DNA of 64,000 bases. Source: Tetradesmus obliquus. Lineage: Eukaryota > Chlorophyta > Chlorophyceae > Sphaeropleales > Scenedesmaceae. Below the pieces are notes generated by a model. That model ran no database searches and had not been told where the DNA came from. It was given only the letters and a program-made list of their open reading frames with translations. The DNA is taken from contig CP126204.1 of assembly GCA_030272155.1 (NCBI GenBank), positions 2,471,501-2,535,500 of the forward strand. Reading direction: 5' to 3'. This document shows, one piece after another, positions 56,301-64,000 of this stretch (position 1 is its first letter; every line of letters begins with the position of its first letter). The translations under genes were made by a program, and so were the position numbers.

Positions 56301-58561
56301 TAAACGCTGCCACTCCTGCCCTGAAATCAACACCCGTTGCCCTGTGACCTTGCAGAGTCCTTCTGCAGAGTTGACAAATGGGAGAACACTGTTGACTGCA
56401 TTCCGGGCAAGTGAGAGAAGAGGGTTGAAGGGCACTCCTAGCTGCAGTAAGATACAGCTTGCCCTTACCACCTGGGGTACATGAAGCAGGGTGAAGTGCA
56501 CAGGGCCCTGCACCCTATTTGACAACAGAAGCAGCTGTGCATACCCGACTTTGTGCGATAGAAGCTGACACTGAGCATCATGTGCGGTCACGTGCTGGCG
56601 CTGTGTCGGCAGCAGGGGGTTCAGTTCATCCTGCACTGGCAGTGCATAACGTTTGGTGGATGTGCAGCACGGCTCTGCTGCATAGCATCATGCTGCACGG
56701 CACGCTGGTTTCCGTGGTTCCAATATAAACTTTCGATGTAGCATCATCCGGCAGCAGCAGACTTTGTGCAAGTGGTGTGGCGCTGGTTGCGATCGCACCA
56801 TTGCTCGGTGTGAGCGCCTGAAGTGCCGGCCCCTGACCGCACACGGGGTGAATGTGGTCTACGGCAGGGGTGCACCAGCAGAGCTAAGTTGCGTTTTACA
56901 TGTTACAAGCCCTACGCATCAGAAGCAGGCAAGCCTGCTTGGGCCTATGCTGTTCCGCGCATAATTTGGAGGAGTGGAAGCCAAGTTGTGTGTGCAGCTT
57001 TCATTTGACTAGACATATTGTGGCAATGGTTGGGCCTGGCGGGGCGGGCGCTGCGGGCAGCTTTGTGGTCTGGGTGGTATGGACGGATGGTGTTTTGTTG
57101 GCTGCTATCATCGCATACATCACATACTAAAACCATCCATTACTACAGATGCTCACAAAACACTGAATAAATGCATGCTTTGTGATCGGCTTTGGTTTCT
57201 GTTTGCCGCTTTTGATCACACGTTGTTGTGGTTACTTGCTGATCCGATTTGCGGTCTGCATCTGCATCGCCTCTAAACTGGCTGCGCAGCTAGTACGAAG
57301 CCTTGAGTTATGGTAGCCAACTTTGCAGCAAAGGCAAAGACCTTCAGTGCTGTTAGCTGTAATGGTTGCTTGGTGGCCATGCTGCGGCTGCAATGCAGCT
57401 CAGCACATGCTGTACAGCTGCCGTAACTATGTTCCAGCTAATCAGATGTAGCGCTTGTCAACAGCAACCGTTGGGAGTCTCTGTTGCTGCAAACACAAAA
57501 AGTTGTATGGCTGCTGTGTGCCGTATCTGTGCCACAGATCCGTTGTGACAATCTGATGTTGTCATCTTGATGACGGTTCCATGGCTTGCCAGCACGTAAG
57601 GGGTCTCCGGTTTGGTGTGTGGGGGTGCCTGGTGTGCAGCATTTGGGCGTAAATGTTACCACTGCAGTGCAGCGCGTGCCGCCTGTGCTGGTACTTTTGG
57701 TTTGCTTGGTGTATCTGTGGACTTTTGTTGCTCTCAGCCTGCCTCTGGAGGGGGAGAGTGTGGCCGCTGATGACGTGCCTTTGTGATTGTGTTGGCTGAG
57801 ACCACCACAAAGTAGTAGGAGATTGTTGCTGGACAGCTGTGCAGCAATGCACATAGTGCTTCTCAGCACATGGTGCAGCAGCAGTGTCTTGGAAGCAGCA
57901 GAAGGCTAGTATGAAGGCAGTGGCAGGATGTTGCCTGCAGCTATGCAGTTATGCAGCCTTGCACATGGTGCGGCGGTAGCAGCGGTGTTGTAGCTACTCT
58001 GCCTATAGGCAGAGTCAGGGTGTGAGGATGAAGGGCTGTAGTACTGGAGCAGCAGTAGCAGTGTTGTCGGTACATCAGTACAGCATGAGGGCAGTTACGT
58101 GACTGCGCAGTTGGCACATAGGTGTGTACTTGTACAGTGATGGGAGCTGTCAGGCAGAAAACGATGGGTGTCACGGAGTGACACAAGGGATGGCGTCAGT
58201 GTCCTTCTTACACACCTCTAAGATGGTGGTGGTGTGGCATTGACAAAGCAATCTGGCCTGTTGCCCATTTTTGGCTGATGAAAAATTCTGTGGCAGCCAA
58301 TGGTTGTGTGCAGCAGTGCTTGTACAGCTGAACAGTTCAGGGAGTGACGACGAGGCTAAACAGAAAGTGTGCTCGGCTCCTGTTACTGGTTCTTGCAGCG
58401 TGTGCCATGTGTTGGGGCCGCAAACTTAACGATGTAACATTTTATGCCGCTACACATTCCCCATCAACCTGCAACCCGCAGCCTCCTACTGCTACGTTGA
58501 TGGCACCAACACACAATCCGGCGTATGGGAGAATGGCGTCAACTGCACTGCTGGCAAGTAG
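49433..58561 (+). CDS. Secreted cysteine-rich protein with sushi-like repeats
   Basis: Twelve exons: 49433-49555, 49952-50024, 50590-50880, 51363-51722, 52060-52180, 52686-52747, 53356-53431, 54153-54274, 54698-54776, 55489-55566, 55894-55991, 58482-58561. They total 1563 nt, 520 aa, with every phase closing. The N-terminus MKVILSILALLSLAGAASA is a signal peptide. Repeated 'C..GF...A.C....G.W......C' units follow: CNTGFKPVPAGTNVTAAC, CIDGYYGGVQATC...GAW, FTDNSVATATCGRDGNW, CNRGFVGPATAIC, CAEGFNAV...GVWENGVNC. They resemble sushi/CCP modules, with irregular Cys spacing, so the family is tentative. Extracellular or cell-wall function is inferred. Intron 11 is about 2.5 kb and contains a second, diverged terminal-exon-like segment (56354-56413). 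Only the distal one joins exon 11 without a stop. Confidence 0.62.
50274..50590 (+). repeat. About 91-bp tandem repeat running into the exon 3 acceptor of the sushi-like gene
   Basis: Units begin near 50274, 50365 and 50456 (CTCACCTGCTGACAACRCTG, then CYTTCCYTCCCACYCTCCCA). The last unit ends at the genuine AATGCAG acceptor. Earlier unit ends (AATGCTGCGCTGCACCTC) resemble the acceptor plus exon start. Confidence 0.85.
50920..51031. repeat. AGATCTAG-rich cluster of short palindromes
   Basis: AGATCT/CTAGATCTAG motifs occur about six times in 110 bp with GTGTG/GTGCA spacers, in intron 3 of the sushi-like gene. Confidence 0.85.
51253..51352 (+). repeat. (CTG)n tract before exon 4 acceptor
   Basis: About 95 bp of CTG with a few CCG interruptions, ending 10 bp before the CTTGCAG acceptor at 51362. 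Confidence 0.95.
53955..54010 (+). repeat. (CATTA)n-like microsatellite
   Basis: Imperfect CATTACATAACATTACA pentamers in intron 7 of the sushi-like gene. Confidence 0.8.
54346..54546 (+). repeat. (GCACA/GCACG)n pentanucleotide array
   Basis: About 200 bp of 5-bp units with internal blocks of pure GCACA, CATCA and GCACG, in intron 8 of the sushi-like gene. Confidence 0.95.
54780..54862 (+). repeat. Poly(A)/poly(T) patch
   Basis: A-rich then T-rich homopolymer runs directly after the exon 9 donor. The AT content is strikingly unlike the surroundings. Confidence 0.85.
56354..56413 (+). pseudogene. Diverged alternative terminal-exon copy of the sushi-like gene
   Basis: ESFCRVDKWENTVDCIPGK followed by TGA parallels YCYVDGTNTQSGVWENGVNC..GK followed by TAG at 58489-58561. 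Splicing exon 11 (ending T, phase 1) to its AG gives an immediate TAG, so I treat it as a decayed copy rather than the working exon. Confidence 0.5.
57996..58015. repeat. Perfect 20-bp palindrome
   Basis: ACTCTGCCTATAGGCAGAGT is its own reverse complement; in intron 11 of the sushi-like gene. Function unknown. Confidence 0.9.
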
Positions 58562-58723
58562 TCACCACAAGGGTTGCAGCCACACTGGTGATATAGAATG
58601 ACGAAGATTAGACAAAGCCAGGATGCCGAAGCACGCTGGTCATGCACAGCTGTGCACCTTCAAGCATGATATGCTGGTAATCAACTATCACTGTTGCCTC
58701 ATAGGAGTCGTGATAAGAGACGT

Positions 58724-60976
58724 CTAGTTTGGCATGACAGGTGCCTGCCCGTTGGTGAACCACAGCAATGCTTCCTGGCTGATGCCTGCCGGCACCACAT
58801 GGGGCCCGTTGAATTCCACGTAGTGCAGCTCACCCTGCAAGAGACGGTCAACAGAAGGCGGCAGCTGAACTCCACGCCTGCAGGAGCTGAGCTTGCACTT
58901 GTTGTGTGTATGTCTGGGTTGCTGCAAAATGGAGCACTGCCCGGGGCCTGGCCTGGGATGGCAGCAGCATGCAAAACATACAGCAAGTTTTGCAGTGGGA
59001 TCGCGCCGCGGCCATGCGCGACACTGTCATGCACACATATGTGACACGCCAACTCACGCACCTGTGGCAGCATCTGCTTCAGGCTTGGCAGCAGCCGCCT
59101 GCTGCAGCGCTCGATTGGCAGCACCTCATCATGCACGCCATGGCTGATGTACACCTTGGGGGAGCCAGCCTGGCAGGGGTATAGCACAGTATGTCCCAAG
59201 ACAAGTAGAGTGGGAGCAGCGGGGGAGACAAGAGCATGTCAATGCACATGCTGCTGGCAGATTGGTTCCAGCCTTGACGATGGTTGCGGGCTATGATTTG
59301 CAGTTGCTGCCAGCACATGCAAGGCAGCAAGTTGGTTGGGTGCCTAGGTGCAGCTGAGATTTGACAGCAATTGGGATTCAAGCTAAGAGTCTTAGGAATA
59401 TCAACACTAACCACAGGCTGTAGACAAGTCACCTCCCACAACAACCAACCAAGACAAGCCTCCAGGTGTTTCCTACCACAAGTCAACACAGCTCTACCCA
59501 CCACGCAAGGGGGCCGCATGAACCCTGGGGAGAAGGCGATGATATGGCTGAACAGGTCGCCATTGGGCAGCCCAAGCGACAGCGCATAGCTGGCACCATC
59601 ACTGAACCCTGCTATGCCCAAGCGGCTGGAATCCACACTGTAGCAATGTGGCTGAACAGGCCACCAGTAGATAGCTCAACCAACAGCGCTCAACTGGCAT
59701 TGACACAAACAGCTGCGACCCTAAATGCTTCATTACAGCAGCACAGCTCTACCTACCACAGACGGCGGCCGCATGACCCCTGGGGAAAAGGCGATGATGT
59801 GGCTGAACAGGTCACCATTGGGCAGCCCCAGCGACTGTGCATAGCTGGCACCATCACTGAACCCTGCTATGCCCAAGCGGCTGAGGCCCACACTGTAGCA
59901 ATGTGGCTGAACAGGCCACCAGTAGATAGCTCAACCAACAGCGCTCAACTGGCATTGACACAAACAGCTGCGACCCTAAATGCTTCATTACAGCAGCACA
60001 GCTCTACCTACCACACACGGCGGCCGCATGAACCCTGGGGAAAAGGCGATGATGTGGCTGAACAGGTCGCCATTGGGCAGCCCCAGCGACAGTGCATAGC
60101 TGACACCATCACTGAACCCTGCTATGCCCAAGCCGCTGGGGTCCACGCTGTAGCAATGTGGCTGAACAGGTCACCAGCAGATAGCTCAACCAACAGCGCT
60201 CAACTGGCATTGACACAAACAGCTGCGACCCTAAATGCTTCATTACAGCAGCACAGCTCTACCTACCACACATGGCGGCCGCATGAACCCAGGAGAGAAG
60301 GCGATGATGTGGCTGAACAGGTCACCATTGGCCAGCCCCAGAGACAGCACGTAGCTGGCACCATCGCTGAACCCTGCTATGCCCAAGCGACTGGGGTCCA
60401 CACTGTAGCGCTCAAACACATGCTGCAGGCTGCTGTTGATGTGAGCCACGTCAGGACCAAAGCTGCCCCTACAAGCAGCAGGCAGAAACAGGTACAGATT
60501 GCAGACTGTGCGCACATCCTGCCGTGGCTGGTTGCATGCAACACACTGGTTGACATGGTGTAGTGCTGCCAACGGTGCTTGCGACCAGCATGCTGGTCAC
60601 CAGTGGCGGCAGGACCAGCTTTTCCCGCAGCTTGCAGAACTAGCACAGCAGCCTGTGGGAGAGCCACTGCTGCATGCAGCCCACAGGTCCAAGGTTTGCT
60701 GGTTTCCGACACCAAACTACAGCAGTCTGTTACATCACACACTCACACATGCACATCACTAACATCTATGATGGCTGCTCACCTGATCATGTCCCAGGTG
60801 CGGCTGCTCCTGCTCTCAGGCACCAGCAGCAGGCAGCGCGATGCATCAAACACAGACAGCGCACCAAAGGTGGCTAATGTGTTGGGGCCGTGGCCGCCAG
60901 CGCCATGCAGCATCACAAGCAGCGGTGAGGGCAGGCTGGGGTTGTAGGTGGGTGGCACGTAGAGGTAGCTGTCCCT

Positions 60977-61030
<54 letters not shown>

Positions 61031-61175
61031 GCGGCGGCGGCGGCAGCAGCAGCAGCAGTCTGGAAGTTTGGGCGTCATCTGGGCGGCCTGAGAAAGGGTG
61101 TGCACTGTAGAGCGGCCGTTGCAGGCTGCGCAGCTGCCGCGGTGTGCTGAACACCATGCGCGAACGATGACGCAT
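58724..61175 (-). CDS. Alpha/beta-hydrolase (phospholipase/carboxylesterase-type) with possible transit peptide
   Basis: Serine esterase. Supported exons on the minus strand: 60974-60783, 60468-60267, 59169-59062, 58834-58724, with matching phases. Exon order gives YVPPTYNPSLPSPLLVMLHG (oxyanion strand HGAGG), LLLVPESRSSRTWD, RLGIAGFSDGASY (nucleophile Ser), HIIAFSPGF, PKVYISHGVHDEVLP (acid Asp), FNGPHVVP (His), TNGQAPVMPN stop. The triad is complete. A likely first exon begins at 61175 with MRHRSRMVFSTPRQLRSLQR, basic and acid-free, like a mitochondrial presequence. Its donor could not be placed because a (CTG)n tract at 60977-61060 intervenes. Substrate unknown; the family includes LpqC/PHB-depolymerase-like and phospholipase/carboxylesterase types. 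Convergent with the sushi-like gene, 162 bp apart. Confidence 0.82.
59495..60266 (-). repeat. Three ~254-bp tandem copies of esterase nucleophile-exon 3' part plus donor
   Basis: Units near 59500-59750, 59755-60005 and 60010-60265 repeat the exon from about SRLGIAGFSDGASY to FMRPPC, its GTAGGT donor and ~120 bp of intron. They lie downstream of the complete exon 60468-60267 and are 93-97% alike by eye. The unit being near a multiple of three keeps a spurious 365-codon frame open on the plus strand. Confidence 0.93.
60977..61060 (-). repeat. (CTG)n tract before esterase acceptor
   Basis: CAG/CGG triplets on the plus strand; CTG/CCG in the sense of the gene, ending at the acceptor of the 60974 exon. 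Confidence 0.95.
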
Positions 61176-62867
61176 GGCATGCATGCAGTTTTCAGCAAAA
61201 GTTGTTATTTGGATGACTACAGCGCAATCGAAGAGTGCTTGGGGATCAAAGCATGCCAGGTGCAGACAGGGGCAGCGTGCTGGCACTGCCATGCATGCGG
61301 CAGCAGCAGCAGCAGCACCACAGCTTAAATGTGCCTGTTGCAGTTGGTTGGCACATGCTACATGCCTAGCCGCTAAAAAACATGAACCAGCAGCATACAG
61401 ACTGCAAGGCTTCCCGGCTGAGCCTGGATTCAGGCTTGGAGGCGCTCATTTACCGTGTTCATGTCAACACACATGCATGCATGGACTGTTGCCAAGCCAT
61501 GTCACATGCAATGTTCAATCCAAATCGCTGGGGTGCACAAATCACCATGTGTTTTGGCATGATTCGGCATCATAGGCCATGCTAGTGCATGCTGTCAGTG
61601 AATAGAACTGCTGCAGTGCTGGAAGCACCTCTTTGCATGGTGAACTTCAACAACTGTTGCTGTTCACCTGTTGCTGTTGTCAAAGCTGAGCTTGCTGGCC
61701 TGCAGTGCATGGCTAACAAATTGGCTGCTGGAATGGTATCCATTTGCTCCTGCCGGACTTGGAGCTGCAGCATTGCCTGCACTAGCAGCTGGTAGCTTGC
61801 TGCTCTGCTGCGGCCTTGCTGCAAGCCTTGCTGCGAGCACTTGTGGGCTGTTCATCAGTGATGACATGTTTCCAGCATGCGGCCTTCAATCTTTGCCACA
61901 GGTAAAAAGCTGTGAGTTGTGTGTATGTCAAGTTATCTTGCAAACACGTCGAGAGCAGTTGCGATGCAGCAGCACGAGTGAAAGGAAGTGCTGCGTGAAC
62001 TGCTGTACTGCTGTAGCTTCAACAAAAATGCAGGTGAAGCCGGACAACTGATCGACCGATATAAGAGACCCTGAATTGGTTGTAACAAAGACCCGTCCGA
62101 AGTGGCGGCATCTCAACTGAGTAATCAACAGAGGTGATGACGTCAGACGGAGTTTTCGTCACGACTTGAATGATGTGCGGGTGGAAGTGGACCTGTACGT
62201 CTGGTAAAGTGTTCCAAATCAGGTGTGCATGACGATGCAAGAGGCACTGGCACGCCAGCTGCGCATGTACAAAACCATGGACAGTATCAGCAGTTCCAGA
62301 TCACGTGCAACGGACACGCGACAGTTCTTGCTCATCAGTTGATTACATGAAGCTTGCTCACAGCACATGCGCCATGTTGAAGCTGAAATTAGCCAGCAAT
62401 GCAGGGCAAGTTGCATGAAGTATGCCGCCGGCCCAGAGTGCTTCAAGCACTGCTAGTAGCAGTGCCATGCATGGCATATGCCATGGCCCCATGCTGGCGC
62501 CACACCAATTGTTGCAACTTTTCAATGAAACGAACATTTCGACCCGCGAAGATGAGCTTGACACGCATTCGATTTAAAATGCCCTTCTGATAAAGTCCTC
62601 GCAAGTCTTCTCTTTGTGAATCTTGAATAATCGTGCGATTGCGCATTCGTGTTTAAGGTTTCAGCCCAGGGTTGTCTTGCAACTGTCCACTGCGCTGTGC
62701 GACAAGTTCTGTGCGGATCACGCACTGGCAGAGCTCAAGCACAGTGCTTGGATGCCTCGTGTGACTCATGCACTACTGCAGCCAGCAGCTGCTTCGGGGC
62801 ATGCACTGGCTAGCTTTCAAAGCTAGCTTGTAAGTTACAAGCTTCCTGCTGCGCTCGGCGCCGGCTA
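61176..62867. other. Intergenic stretch, no supported gene
   Basis: Short ORFs on both strands lack motifs. A basic ORF on the minus strand (62443-62646, RMRVKLIFAGRNVRFIEKLQ) and another at 62019-62240 look faintly protein-like, but I cannot support either. Confidence 0.5.
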
Positions 62868-63625
62868 ATGAGACACACTCAAGCATACAACCGCCGGCAT
62901 GCAGTCGCCAGAGCACGATCCATACAGCTGACCGCCTACAGGAGGTACAACAGCTACTCGAGGCTGCAGGCAAAACACACTGCTGCCAGGGCCATGGACG
63001 ATGTAAAACACCATAAACCATGCATTGGGAGCAATACACTGTATGCCTCGCTCCATGCACAAGCGTCCAATGGGGTGCAACTGCATGGCCTGGTATCGCT
63101 GAGGCCAAGAGAGAACCGGACGACTCAGTCTGCAGTGCAGACAATGAAAATGTGCCACAAAACACCCTGCCCCGTCTAGACGAGAGGGCTCTGGATTCGC
63201 CAGTAGCTCACAAGCGCCGCGTGTGGCGCGCAAAACGCAGTGGGCAGGAACATCACCAACCGGATGGCCAGGATAAGGTGTATGCCACCGAACCCGCTGA
63301 CGCAAAGACGTGCAAGCGCACGGTCCCACACAACCACACAACTTGCAGCCATGTGCAAGGGTGCAATCCCAAAAATACAACACAGTCGACGCATGGGCCA
63401 ACCAACACACCGGCACACCCTCTCAGCAACAGAGGCGGCACCAAGAAGTATTCAACAACACAACACCGGAAGCGCGTCTGGGTGCGCCCTGAGGCTGTCA
63501 TTGTCAAGGAGCACCAAGGCGTGCAACACAAAGCATATGTAGAGCCACAGGTCGAGCTGCAATGTGGTGCACATGCGTTGCATGTACTCCTGGGTAAGGC
63601 GGTCACTAGCCTACGAACGAGGTAA
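62868..63625 (+). CDS. Unidentified ORFs with a QCGAHAL cysteine-protease-like motif
   Basis: 62868-63179 encodes a strongly basic helical stretch (RSIQLTAYRRYNSYSRLQAK). 63020-63625, in another frame, encodes a basic, His/Thr-rich region and ends KRVWVRPEAVIVKEHQGVQ then VELQCGAHALHVLLGKAVTS, stop at 63623-63625. 'QCGxHAL..LLG' is the shape of the nucleophile helix in papain-like deubiquitinase/Ulp-type proteases found in some mobile-element proteins. Only the start of such a domain is present. Probably an element relic truncated where the palindrome cluster and LINE fragment begin. Confidence 0.35.
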
Positions 63626-63636
63626 CTATACGACGA

Positions 63637-63684
63637 CCTAGTACGTACTAGGTACGTATACGTACTACTGCCTTGCGCAAGGCA
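63637..63684. repeat. Three adjacent perfect palindromes
   Basis: CCTAGTACGTACTAGG (63637-63652), GTACGTATACGTAC (63652-63665) and TGCCTTGCGCAAGGCA (63669-63684) follow one another almost without gap, between a truncated ORF and the LINE fragment. Confidence 0.95.
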
Positions 63685-64000
63685 ACGACCCGGCCTCAAG
63701 ACATGCGGGAGCACAGGCATCTGACGCTGATACAAGATATAGTAAGCCGTACTACAGACTCTATATACACAGTCCACTTTTGGAAGGTGAAAAGCCACAT
63801 TGGCATAGTTGGAAACGAAATAGCCGATGCAACGGCAGTAGCCGTCTCCAAAGGGGTGGACCAGGATGACGGCGTGACTAACGACGAATACAAAGATCCA
63901 AGCAACAACATGCATGACATGTACTGGCTCTACACCGAGGCGGAGGCGCCAACCAGGAAAGCAGCGGAGTCTATCGCGGTCATGGCCGCTATGGGGGGTG
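63652..64000 (+). mobile_element. 5'-truncated LINE: RNase H C-terminal part, continuing past window
   Basis: Open frame after a TAG at 63649-63651, with ATG at 63703, running to the window end. REHRHLTLIQDIV, then VHFWKVKSHIGIVGNEIADA is the C-terminal RNase H block (His, Asp) of non-LTR retrotransposon polyproteins. The first half of RNase H and the whole RT are missing upstream, so the copy is truncated near 63670, as LINE insertions often are. The rest of the tail lies beyond position 64000. Confidence 0.83.

Noticed and set aside
59466-60563. 365-codon plus-strand ORF with four 84-residue repeats
   Set aside because: Antisense shadow of the esterase exon copies; the repeat unit is close to a multiple of three, which keeps the frame open.

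Overview
The window reads as nuclear DNA of a chlorophyte green alga, most likely Chlorophyceae. The evidence is: intron-rich genes with GTGAGC/GTGCGC/GTGGGC donors and CTGCAG acceptors; very abundant CTG/CAG tracts; a ciliary protein (CFAP77); mTERF-like and AP2-like proteins; and a Penelope-like element with its GIY-YIG domain N-terminal to the reverse transcriptase, a layout known from green-lineage 'Chlamys' elements. I cannot name the species.

Layout. 35-3363 (-): 3-hydroxybutyryl-CoA dehydrogenase, running off the left edge. 5104-5407 (+): uncharacterised exon. 5408-11527: gene-poor repeats. 11528-15674 (-): complete mTERF-like gene. 17779-18986 (+): secreted protein with a possible Dabb-like fold. 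20729-23779 (+): AP2-like/YGQ-rich/Ser-Thr kinase gene broken in the kinase C-lobe. 25474-35602 (-): formate-tetrahydrofolate ligase, 15 exons. 35993-38590 (+): CFAP77, divergent from it. 39657-42631 (+): S-formylglutathione hydrolase. 43374-44190: unidentified ORFs. About 44.6-48.2 kb (+): Penelope-like element. 49433-58561 (+): secreted cysteine-rich sushi-like protein, 12 exons. 58724-61175 (-): alpha/beta-hydrolase esterase, convergent with it. 62868-64000: ORF fragments, a palindrome cluster and a 5'-truncated LINE RNase H. I rebuilt most gene models by hand. For the ligase (638 aa), hydrolase (288 aa), CFAP77 (265 aa), mTERF (683 aa) and sushi-like protein (520 aa) every splice phase closes.

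The outstanding feature is how the introns are built. In at least seven genes a complete exon is flanked by extra, diverged partial copies of itself. Copies upstream of the exon carry its 5' edge with the acceptor. Copies downstream carry its 3' edge with the donor. I saw this at about twenty exon boundaries and no violation. Introns therefore seem to have grown by repeated tandem duplication of segments spanning splice junctions, leaving arrays of decoy splice sites. (CTG)n tracts in the sense strand lie just upstream of most acceptors. Two introns also contain long hairpin-forming inverted repeats (51-bp and 27-bp arms, one mismatch each).

Functionally, S-formylglutathione hydrolase releases formate and formate-tetrahydrofolate ligase consumes it. 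The two genes lie about 4 kb apart with only CFAP77 between them, a possible one-carbon neighbourhood.
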